A stretch of DNA of 32,596 nucleotides from Lachnospiraceae bacterium. Its GTDB lineage: Bacteria > Bacillota > Clostridia > Lachnospirales > Lachnospiraceae. This document shows positions 8,137 through 15,880 of this stretch, in pieces. The DNA lies in the NCBI GenBank assembly GCA_022769625.1, contig JALEJP010000026.1:1-32596 (forward strand), in the 5' to 3' direction. The notes under the pieces are model-generated. The model did no database searches and was not told the DNA's origin. It saw only the letters and a list, made by a program, of their open reading frames with translations. The position numbers were made by a program, and so were the translations under genes. Each line of letters begins with the position of its first letter. Positions within the stretch are counted from its first letter, which is position 1.

Positions 8137-9831
8137 ATGAACAGTGAAATTTTAAAAGCCGCCATTTTCATAATTGGCGGCTTTGCCGCTTTTGCGGCAT
8201 TTGCATTCTGGAATAACTATAAAAGAAAACAGCAGCGTATGGCAAAAATACGGGCGTGTTATGGAAAGATTCCGGAGAGAGAGTATTCGCTGGAAGAATT
8301 TCAGGCCATCGGGAGATATTACAGGCTGAAAAAAGCAGAAGGCTTCTGTATTGATGATATCACGTGGAATGATCTGGACATGGACCGCATCTTTCAGGAT
8401 ATCAATCACACCTGGTCCTGTGTGGGTGAGAGCGTACTGTATGATATCCTGCGCCGTCCACAGATGGATGAGGCGGAACTGAACAGACGGGAAAGACTGA
8501 TCCGTTATATGGTTTCCCATGAAAAAGAACGGGAAGAAATGCAGTATGAGTTTTCCTTGAACGGACGGACCGGGAAATATTCGGTATTTGACTATATTTA
8601 CAATCTGACGGAATTTACGCCGGGAAATCAGGCGGAGCATTTTCTCTGTATCGGCCTGGTGATTTTGGCGGCCTGCCTGATTTTCTGGAATGTGGGAACA
8701 GGAGTTGTTGCGTTGATTGCGGCGGCAGCCTTCAGCTGGTCACGTTATTTTGCAGAAAACCGGAGAATTGAGCCTTATATTGCTTCCTGCCGCTGCCTGA
8801 TGCGCCTGCTTGAGACAGCCAAAGTACTGAAAAAATGGGAAGCACAGCCGGAGCTTGCCGGAGAAATTCAAAAAATAGAGGAGTCAGCCGCAAAATTTAA
8901 AAAATTTGCGTCAGATGGAAAATTTGTGGTGATGAGCGGACAGGCGGGAGGCGGGATCGAAAAAGTACTGCTGGATTATCTGAACTGTACGTTTCATTTG
9001 AATCTTCTGAGCTTTTACCGGCTGGTGCGGGAGGTCCAGAATCTGAATGATGAAATTTATACGCTTGCAGACGGGATCGGGATGCTGGAAGCAGCTGCGG
9101 CCATCGCTTCCTGGAGAGAGACCCTGGCTGACTGTTGTATCCCGGAATTTACCGATACCGGGCAGGCGGAATTTTCCATTGTGGAGGGATGTCATCCCCT
9201 TCTGATGCATCCGGTGGCCAATTCCATCTGTGCGAAACGCAGTGTACTGCTGACCGGATCCAATGCCTCCGGAAAATCCACATTTCTGAAAATGGCGGCA
9301 GTGAATGCGATCCTGGCCCAGACAGTGCATACCTGTGCCGCAGAGTCATACCGCGCATCTTTTTTTCGTGTGTACTCCTCCATGGCACTGCGGGATGACA
9401 TCACAAACAGTGAAAGCTATTTTATTGCCGAAATCCGTTCGCTGAAGCGGATCCTGGATACGGTAGGAAGCGAAGGGGCACCGGTGCTCTGCTTTGTGGA
9501 TGAGGTGCTGCGGGGCACCAATACCATAGAACGGATTGCAGCCTCTGCGGAAGTGCTGAAAAGTCTGAAGGGAAAAGAGGTGCTCTGTTTTGCGGCAACC
9601 CACGATATTGAACTGACCTATATTCTGGAGGAGGATTTTGATAATTATCATTTTCAGGAAGAAATTTCAGAGGATGATATCCGCTTTGATTATCGCCTCT
9701 GTGAAGGAAGGGCAGAGTCCAGAAATGCCATCCGCCTGCTGAAAATAATGGGGTATAACCCGGAGGTGATTGAGCGCGCGGATCAGAGAGCAAAGGAACT
9801 TATGGAAGGGAGAATGCTGTCATGCTGGTAA
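8137..9831 (+). CDS. Membrane-anchored MutS-family ATPase
   Basis: This 564-aa protein carries a MutS domain V ATPase at its C-terminus: Walker A GSNASGKST (374-382), Walker B VLCFVDE (D455, E456) with the following LRGTNTIERI, and the conserved ATHD motif (H489). It lacks the N-terminal mismatch-recognition and connector domains of canonical MutS (about 850 aa) and the Smr domain of MutS2. It has hydrophobic segments at about 7-24 and 169-205, so the ATPase is probably tethered to the membrane. Such short MutS homologues are known, but their role is not settled. The last 10 bp overlap the rnhA start, indicating translational coupling. It is not a substitute for mutS or mutL, neither of which is present here. 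Confidence 0.85.
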   Translation: MNSEILKAAIFIIGGFAAFAAFAFWNNYKRKQQRMAKIRACYGKIPEREYSLEEFQAIGRYYRLKKAEGFCIDDITWNDLDMDRIFQDINHTWSCVGESVLYDILRRPQMDEAELNRRERLIRYMVSHEKEREEMQYEFSLNGRTGKYSVFDYIYNLTEFTPGNQAEHFLCIGLVILAACLIFWNVGTGVVALIAAAAFSWSRYFAENRRIEPYIASCRCLMRLLETAKVLKKWEAQPELAGEIQKIEESAAKFKKFASDGKFVVMSGQAGGGIEKVLLDYLNCTFHLNLLSFYRLVREVQNLNDEIYTLADGIGMLEAAAAIASWRETLADCCIPEFTDTGQAEFSIVEGCHPLLMHPVANSICAKRSVLLTGSNASGKSTFLKMAAVNAILAQTVHTCAAESYRASFFRVYSSMALRDDITNSESYFIAEIRSLKRILDTVGSEGAPVLCFVDEVLRGTNTIERIAASAEVLKSLKGKEVLCFAATHDIELTYILEEDFDNYHFQEEISEDDIRFDYRLCEGRAESRNAIRLLKIMGYNPEVIERADQRAKELMEGRMLSCW

Positions 9832-10310
9832 AAATCTATACGGACGGGGCGGCCAGAGGAAATCCGGACGGCCCCGGTGGATATGGGACGATTCTGAATT
9901 ACGTGGACGGCAAAGGTGTGCTGCATGAGCGGGAATACAGCCAGGGCTATGTGCGTACCACAAACAACCGCATGGAACTGATGGCAGCCATTGTGGGGCT
10001 GGAAAAGCTTACCAGGCCCTGTCAGGTGGAGCTTTACTCAGATTCCAAATATCTGACGGATGCCTTTAACCAGAGATGGGTGGATAGCTGGATCCGGAAA
10101 GGCTGGACACGGGGGAAAAATGAGCCGGTAAAAAATGTTGATCTGTGGAAGCGGCTGCTTTTGGCAAAGGAGCCGCATCAGGTGAAATTTATCTGGGTAA
10201 AAGGACATGACGGTCATCCGCAGAATGAGCGCTGCGACCGGCTGGCAACCGCTGCAGCGGACGGCGATGATCTGATTGTGGATGAGGGACTGAACGGAAA
10301 AAACAAATGA
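9822..10310 (+). CDS. rnhA: Ribonuclease HI
   Basis: Cleaves the RNA strand of RNA-DNA hybrids, as in R-loops and replication primers. The 162-aa length is normal for type 1 RNase H (about 155 aa in E. coli). The four carboxylates are present: D8 (in IYTDGAARGNP), E52 (in NNRMELMAAI), D74 (in YSDSKYL) and D139 (in NERCDRLA). The flexible-loop histidine is in VKGHDGH. The ATG lies inside the end of the preceding MutS-type gene, so the two are coupled. Both act on nucleic acids, but a shared process is only an inference. Confidence 0.95.
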   Translation: MLVKIYTDGAARGNPDGPGGYGTILNYVDGKGVLHEREYSQGYVRTTNNRMELMAAIVGLEKLTRPCQVELYSDSKYLTDAFNQRWVDSWIRKGWTRGKNEPVKNVDLWKRLLLAKEPHQVKFIWVKGHDGHPQNERCDRLATAAADGDDLIVDEGLNGKNK

Positions 10311-10337
10311 TAACGATGGGAAAGGAGAGAGAAAGAA

Positions 10338-13300
10338 ATGAGAGAGGCAATGAGAAAACAGATTGTGTGGCTGGTGATTCTGTCGCTGGTGCTTGGCATC
10401 TGTCTTCCGGCATGCTCCGGGCTGCAGGTGGAGGCAGCAGGAAAACCAAAGCTCAGTAAATCCAGGCTTACGATGTATGTGGGCGATACCAAAACGCTGC
10501 AGGTGAAAAATTCCAAAGGGAAAATAAAATGGTCCAGCAGTAAAAAGAGTGTTGCATCGGTGAGCAGCAAAGGAAAGGTAAAAGGGAAAAAAGCCGGAAC
10601 AGCCAGAATTACGGCAACGGTAAAGGGCAAAAAACTTACCTGTAAGGTTACGGTGAAAAACCGCAGTCCGAAACTGAGTAAAACATCGGCGGTCCTGATG
10701 CCTGGAAGTACATTGGCTTTGAAACTTAACTATGCAAAAGGAACCGTCAAGTGGTCAACCAGTGATAAAAAGGTTGCCGAGGTTACAAAAAAAGGAAAAG
10801 TGACGGCAAAGGCTGTCGGTACAGCCAAAATCACGGCAACCTTTAAAAAGAAAAAATACAGCTGCAGGATACAGGTTATCAAAGCAGGTACAAAACTGCT
10901 TGATATCACATTTGACAATGCAGCCATTGAACAGCAGAATAATTCCAGTACCGGACAGTTGGAGGAGGTGCTTTCCACCAGAGATGAGGTCATTCTTGTC
11001 TCCGGAAAGGTGATACATCCGCAGACGGCTCTTACCGGAATCACGTATCAGCTGTATGATTCGGAGAAAACACTTCTTTCGCAGGGAAGCCTTGCGAAGC
11101 AGGATGCCTGGTCTGTAAATCTGAAACCGGCAGTTGGAGTGAATACCTTTGTGATCACGGCATCGGAGGAGGCCGGGACACAGGTGAGCCGTACGCTGAC
11201 CATTGTGCGTTACAGTGACCGGATCACACTGAGTGAACAGGTGGTTTCCGGTGATGAGGCGGAAAGTGTCGATTTTTCGGAAAATGCTTATGATATTACC
11301 AGAAAAGAAGCACAGCAGTCCAATGATCCGGATACCGTCACGGTAATTCTGGAGAAGGATTCTGAACTGGTGAAAAAGCTGCAAAGCGGTGAGGTGAAAA
11401 AGGACGATACATATCTGCTGCCTTCCAGTGAGGAGCTTCCCACCGGGTTTTCCGGAGTGGTCGTATCCTGGGGAGAGCCAAAGGATTCTTTGCTGGATCC
11501 GGAACAGTATGTGGAAGTAGTCTTTGAGGAACCGGATCTGGAGGATCTGTTTGAAGGAGACGGCTGCATTGATTTTGGCGGCGGCGTAAATCCGGATGAT
11601 CCGGTGGCATTTGTGATGGTGCCGGATGGCAGTGAGGTTTCTGCTGTGACAGAGCAGGGCGAGCGGGTATACCGGGCCGGCAGCGACGAATATGACAGCC
11701 AGGTTCTTCCGAACGGAGTTTCTGACTTTTTCAAGCCCGGTATAACCGTTTCCGGGAAGGGAGCAGTTACGGTAAAACTGAATCTTGCAGATGTGCTCCT
11801 GTTTGATCAGGATAAGAAAAAGAAAACGACGACAGATCAGATCAAACTGAAGGGAAGCATTGAATTCTCTGATATTTCCTTCGATGGAAATATGGCATGG
11901 AAGGATCAGGGGCTTCAGATCCTGCCCCAGCAGATTAAAGTGGATCTGTCTTACAAGTCAAAGGTGGACGTCGCGCTGGAAGGCGGTGGCACCGCAGATT
12001 TCAAAAAGCTGGTACAGGACGCCAATGATAAGTTCCAAAACAAGGTAAAAATGGCCGGTATTGAGCTGTCTGGTATTGATATGAGCGACAAGCTGATGCT
12101 TGGGCTGATCGGCCTGAATTTTATCACACCGCCGTCTACTTATACGATACATGAGGCGGCAACCACCACAAAGCTTACCATGGCACCCATGTATTTTCTT
12201 GCCGTATATCTGGATGTCAGCGGAAGCATCACTTCGAAAGTGACAGTGGCTTTTCAGGATGAAACGTACAAAGAAAGTGGATTTAACCTGTATAACACCA
12301 AAGCAAATAATATCCAGTGGGGAAATTCTGTACTTTATACGGAGACAAAGGAGCTGGCCGGAGGTTATCGGATTTCCACCTACGAGAACAAACGAAAGTC
12401 GAAAACAGAGTATAAGGATCCGGAGCCGAAGCTTATCGTGGAAGGAAAGGTGGAGGCGAAGGCAGGCATCGGTGTGGGAGCAATGGGAGGTGTCATGGTA
12501 TTTGGCATGATACCGGGAGATTTTTACGGAGAATGTAAAGGTGAGGTGGACGTGGATGTGGACGGAAAGCTTACCGTCACATGGAAAACCAATAATCAGA
12601 CTATTGCCGATCCCAGTCTGCGGGTGAGCGGAAAATTCAAGACATTCTTTGCCGTGGGTGCAGATCTGAAATTTGCGGTCAAAGTGCTTTCCAGACATTT
12701 CAAATCTGCAAGTGTCGGCGCAGGACTGGAATACAGCAAATCCAAAGAGTTTCCGATTTTTGATCTCCAGCTTGATTATCCTACATTCACTCTGAAAGGG
12801 ATGCTTTATGATCTTACAGATAAGACGGTAAAAGACCATCCCGTTTTACAGAATGCAGAGTTGTACCTGTATGATAAAGAGAAGCTGCCGGAGGGAAAAG
12901 AGATCACGGCAGAACTGCTGGAAAGCAGTCAGGAAGATTTTAAAGGGATGAGCGACGGGGAAGGCGCTTATCAGATTGAAGGAATGGGCCGAAGATCTTA
13001 TGCCGTGCTGATAAAGACGGCAGGATATCAGAAACTTGTTGACACGGTAACTTTTTCGGGATCGGATATCACAAAGGATTATTATGTGGAGCCCATACGG
13101 GAGAAGAACTGGCTGAATGTGTGCAAGCCATATCAGTACACGCAGATTTATGGAGAATACCTTGGAGACGGCAACGGAACCATGACAATCTCCGGTGTAA
13201 AATACGATGCCGGCTTTTATCTGAACAACGGAAATCAGGGGACAGGAGGAAGCTCCGATGCGCTGTGGAATCTCCAGGGAAAATACAGTTCTCTGAAGGT

Positions 13301-14015
13301 TCGTATCGGTCATCTGGATGATACCCAGCTGTTGTCTGCACAGCTCTTTATCTATCTGGATGGAGCGGAAGATCCCAGCCAGACCATTGATCTGGACTGC
13401 CAGGATGTAAGCCGTGTGTATACCATTGACCTGAATCATGCAGAGTCGGCAAGATTTTCGCTGAAGAAAACACAGTGGGACAACTGGGCAACCTCTTCTT
13501 TTGGATTTGTGGAGGGTGTATGGTACGGTGAAAATGGTGCGGAAGGTACGGTGAATTTTAAAGATCCGTTCGAAGGTGTGGACTGGAATGCAGATTTCAT
13601 GTCTGTATGCGCGCCATATAAAGGAATCAGCTGTACCACTTATACAGGAGATCCCGAAAATACCTTCACAATGTCGGGTATTACTTATGATACAGGCTTT
13701 AAGCTGACCACACAGTCGGTGATGAGTGCGTGGGGCAGATCGGCTGCCATGTTCCATACGGACGGCAGGTTTTCAAAACTGAAGGTCCGAATCGGTCATG
13801 TGGATACCACATCTTCGATTTCGTCTGAGCTGTATGTTTATCTGGACGGTGAGGCGGAGCCCAGTCAGACGATTCCACTGGATGCAAAGGATGTGGCCAG
13901 GGTACAGACAATCGAGCTTAATTATGCGAAAGGTGTTAAGCTTGTCATCCGAAATGACCACGATAACTGGTCAACGACAGCCTTCGGTTTTGTGGAAGGT
14001 GAGTGGGTGAAATAG
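10338..14015 (+). CDS. Large secreted protein with tandem Big_2 and tandem NPCBM-like domains (1225 aa)
   Basis: Function unknown. An N-terminal signal sequence (about 1-34) runs from MREAMRKQ through a hydrophobic core to LQVEAA; an LPAC tetrapeptide at 23-26 could be read as a lipobox, but proline at -2 is unusual. Two bacterial Ig-like Big_2 repeats occupy 36-108 and 110-183 (WSSSKKSVASV, WSTSDKKVAEV). Residues 190-830 have no recognisable domain; part is acidic (about 350-450) and part is beta-rich with alternating hydrophobics (about 480-830). A carboxypeptidase-regulatory-like module follows (about 830-920). The C-terminus has two related NPCBM-like carbohydrate-binding modules (about 924-1063 and 1081-1225), sharing LKVRIGH and YLDG motifs. 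There is no catalytic domain and no sortase signal. It starts 27 nt after rnhA with AAAGGAG upstream. Confidence 0.8.
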   Translation: MREAMRKQIVWLVILSLVLGICLPACSGLQVEAAGKPKLSKSRLTMYVGDTKTLQVKNSKGKIKWSSSKKSVASVSSKGKVKGKKAGTARITATVKGKKLTCKVTVKNRSPKLSKTSAVLMPGSTLALKLNYAKGTVKWSTSDKKVAEVTKKGKVTAKAVGTAKITATFKKKKYSCRIQVIKAGTKLLDITFDNAAIEQQNNSSTGQLEEVLSTRDEVILVSGKVIHPQTALTGITYQLYDSEKTLLSQGSLAKQDAWSVNLKPAVGVNTFVITASEEAGTQVSRTLTIVRYSDRITLSEQVVSGDEAESVDFSENAYDITRKEAQQSNDPDTVTVILEKDSELVKKLQSGEVKKDDTYLLPSSEELPTGFSGVVVSWGEPKDSLLDPEQYVEVVFEEPDLEDLFEGDGCIDFGGGVNPDDPVAFVMVPDGSEVSAVTEQGERVYRAGSDEYDSQVLPNGVSDFFKPGITVSGKGAVTVKLNLADVLLFDQDKKKKTTTDQIKLKGSIEFSDISFDGNMAWKDQGLQILPQQIKVDLSYKSKVDVALEGGGTADFKKLVQDANDKFQNKVKMAGIELSGIDMSDKLMLGLIGLNFITPPSTYTIHEAATTTKLTMAPMYFLAVYLDVSGSITSKVTVAFQDETYKESGFNLYNTKANNIQWGNSVLYTETKELAGGYRISTYENKRKSKTEYKDPEPKLIVEGKVEAKAGIGVGAMGGVMVFGMIPGDFYGECKGEVDVDVDGKLTVTWKTNNQTIADPSLRVSGKFKTFFAVGADLKFAVKVLSRHFKSASVGAGLEYSKSKEFPIFDLQLDYPTFTLKGMLYDLTDKTVKDHPVLQNAELYLYDKEKLPEGKEITAELLESSQEDFKGMSDGEGAYQIEGMGRRSYAVLIKTAGYQKLVDTVTFSGSDITKDYYVEPIREKNWLNVCKPYQYTQIYGEYLGDGNGTMTISGVKYDAGFYLNNGNQGTGGSSDALWNLQGKYSSLKVRIGHLDDTQLLSAQLFIYLDGAEDPSQTIDLDCQDVSRVYTIDLNHAESARFSLKKTQWDNWATSSFGFVEGVWYGENGAEGTVNFKDPFEGVDWNADFMSVCAPYKGISCTTYTGDPENTFTMSGITYDTGFKLTTQSVMSAWGRSAAMFHTDGRFSKLKVRIGHVDTTSSISSELYVYLDGEAEPSQTIPLDAKDVARVQTIELNYAKGVKLVIRNDHDNWSTTAFGFVEGEWVK

Positions 14016-14017
14016 GG

Positions 14018-14046
14018 TTGACAAATGAAAAAGCGCTCACTATAAT
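14018..14046 (+). promoter_or_regulatory. Sigma-A promoter of the tyrS T-box transcript
   Basis: A perfect TTGACA (14018-14023) and a perfect TATAAT (14041-14046) are separated by 17 nt. The promoter starts 3 nt after the stop codon of the preceding gene. Both hexamers being consensus implies strong initiation, with control left to the T-box. Confidence 0.92.
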
Positions 14047-14051
14047 ATATG

Positions 14052-14380
14052 ACAGCGATGGAATCACGAATTCCTCAAATAGGAAAAGAAAAAGCTGTGA
14101 TAGGAAGAAGTAGCGGAGTGACTGCACTACAGAGAGCTGCCGGAGGGTGAGAGGCGCCAGGAAGGTTTCCGTGAAATACATCCTGGAGCTCTGCACCGAA
14201 GGGGAGACTTTGTAGGCTGCAGCGGAGTGACACACGTTAAACGGTCGAAGTATTGGAGCTGTCCTTCGGGGCAGGACAGTACTTGCTGAGGCAGCACGGT
14301 GTGAGCCGGCTGTGAATAAAGGTGGTAACACGAGATTCTGGCTCTCGTCCTTTTGTTAAGGGCGAGAGCTTTCTGGCTTT
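14052..14380 (+). promoter_or_regulatory. T-box riboswitch, tyrosine-specific, upstream of tyrS
   Basis: The leader has the order expected of a T-box: an AGAGAG-containing Stem I, then GTGAAATACATCCTGGAGC with a UAC tyrosine specifier codon (14177-14179), then a T-box sequence AAGGTGGTAACACG (about 14320-14332). The UGGU in it can pair with ACCA of a tRNA with discriminator A, as in tRNA(Tyr). A terminator stem follows, pairing GCTCTCGTCC (14341-14350) with GGGCGAGAGC (14360-14369) before TTTCTGGCTTT. Uncharged tRNA(Tyr) is expected to stabilise the antiterminator and raise tyrS expression. The bases between 14016 and 14425 hold only this and its promoter. Confidence 0.92.
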
Positions 14381-14425
14381 ACGCACCTGGAAACCGAATG
14401 GAAAGCTAAGGAGGAAATGAGTAAG

Positions 14426-15658
14426 ATGGAGCAGAACGTATTTGACGTCCTGAAGGAAAGAGGTTTTATTGAGCAGACCACTCATGAGGAAGAAATCAGA
14501 GAGCTGCTTGGAAAAGAAAAGGTTACATTTTATATCGGATTTGATGCGACGGCAGACAGTCTGACGGCAGGACATTTTCTGACGATTATGGCGATGATGC
14601 ACATGCAGCGTGCAGGCCACAGACCGATCGCACTGCTTGGCGGCGGAACCACGATGATCGGTGATCCCTCCGGTAAATCCGATATGAGAAATATGATGAC
14701 GAAGGAAAAAATCGATTACAATGCAAAGCGTTTTCAGGAGCAGCTCTCCCGCTTCATTGATTTTGACAATGACAATGCCATTATCGCAAACAATGCAGAC
14801 TGGCTTCTGGATCTGAATTATGTGGAGTTTTTAAGGGAGATTGGGGTACATTTTTCAGTCAACAAGATGCTGACGGCAGAGTGCTACAAACAGCGCATGG
14901 AGAGAGGTCTGACATTCTTTGAGTTCAACTACATGCTGATGCAGTCCTATGATTTCCTGAAGCTGAATCAGCTTTACGGCTGCCAGATGGAGCTTGGCGG
15001 AAATGATCAGTGGTCCAATATCCTGGGTGGTGTGGATCTGATTCGCAGAAAAGAAAATAAACCGGCATACGGTCTGACCTTTAAACTTCTGACGACCAGT
15101 GAAGGGATCAAGATGGGCAAGACCATGAAAGGTGCAGTATGGCTGGATCCGGAGAAGACTTCTCCATATGAGTTTTATCAGTACTGGAGAAATATCGAGG
15201 ATGTGAAGGTTGAAGAGTGCCTTGGACTTCTGACGTTTTTGCCTATGGATGAGGTGCGCAGGCTTGGCGCTCTTGAAGGAGCAGAAATCAATAAGGCAAA
15301 AGAAGTACTGGCATATGAGATCACAAAGATCGTTCATGGAGAGGAAGAGGCAAAAAAAGCTCAGACAGCAGCTCATGCACTGTTTATCCAGGGCGGAAAG
15401 ACGGCCGATGTGCCAACCACCAGCTACCCGGCAGCGGAGCTTGAGGCAGGTAAAGACATTCTTACCCTTCTGGTGGATACCAGACTTGCAAAGAACCGTT
15501 CGGAAGCGCGCAGACTGGTTACGCAGGGCGGTGTCTCAGTCAACGATCAGAAAGTGACGGATTTTGCCCGGGTATTTACAAGTGCGGATTTTGATGAGGA
15601 CGGAGTGCTTCTGATTAAAAAAGGGAAAAAGGGATACCATCAGGTAAAAGCAGACTGA
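14426..15658 (+). CDS. tyrS: Tyrosyl-tRNA synthetase
   Basis: Charges tRNA(Tyr). This is a class I synthetase of about 410 aa, the normal bacterial length. The HIGH-like motif is in [13 protein letters not shown] (about residues 37-50) and the KMSKS-like loop is KMGKT (K229-T233). The C-terminal S4-like RNA-binding domain contains [15 protein letters not shown]. The AGGAGG at 14409-14414 is 2 nt from an ATG at 14417 and 11 nt from the ATG at 14426. The second is preferred because the first is too close for initiation, but 14417 (three residues longer) remains possible. The tyrosine specifier in the leader independently confirms the specificity. Confidence 0.95.
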   Translation: MEQNVFDVLKERGFIEQTTHEEEIRELLGKEKVTFYIGFDATADSLTAGHFLTIMAMMHMQRAGHRPIALLGGGTTMIGDPSGKSDMRNMMTKEKIDYNAKRFQEQLSRFIDFDNDNAIIANNADWLLDLNYVEFLREIGVHFSVNKMLTAECYKQRMERGLTFFEFNYMLMQSYDFLKLNQLYGCQMELGGNDQWSNILGGVDLIRRKENKPAYGLTFKLLTTSEGIKMGKTMKGAVWLDPEKTSPYEFYQYWRNIEDVKVEECLGLLTFLPMDEVRRLGALEGAEINKAKEVLAYEITKIVHGEEEAKKAQTAAHALFIQGGKTADVPTTSYPAAELEAGKDILTLLVDTRLAKNRSEARRLVTQGGVSVNDQKVTDFARVFTSADFDEDGVLLIKKGKKGYHQVKAD

Positions 15659-15709
15659 TGCGATCCGGAAAACGGAAAAGGTTATCTGTATGAAAGAAGG
15701 AGGCAGAAG

Positions 15710-15853
15710 ATGGAGATTTTATCGACATTTATCACAACCGTAATAGAAATGATTCTGATCGCATGTGTTGCATACGGCGGGATCCGTTTGGGAAAGGTTC
15801 TGCGTGACCGCAAGGACGCCAAAAATCAGGCTGCAGAGCAGTCAGAAAAATAG
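15710..15853 (+). CDS. 47-aa single-pass membrane microprotein
   Basis: A short reading frame with a strong AAGGAGG ribosome binding site lies between tyrS and alaS. It encodes MEILSTFITTVIEMILI followed by a short turn and a charged tail rich in Lys, Arg, Asp and Gln (about residues 24-47, ending AAEQSEK). One transmembrane helix is predicted at about residues 5-23, with the positive tail probably cytoplasmic. The gap to tyrS is 51 nt and to the alaS start is 27 nt, so it is probably co-transcribed. No function is recognised. Support comes from the ribosome binding site, the coherent membrane-protein layout and its tight fit between two genes. Confidence 0.7.
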   Translation: MEILSTFITTVIEMILIACVAYGGIRLGKVLRDRKDAKNQAAEQSEK

Positions 15854-15880
15854 ATTTTGAGACACACAGGAGGATTTGTT

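Noticed and set aside
10338-10415. Lipoprotein signal (LPAC) in the 1225-aa protein
   Set aside because: Proline before the Ala-Cys pair is unusual for a lipobox, and an ordinary cleavage region (VEAA) follows; treated as uncertain.
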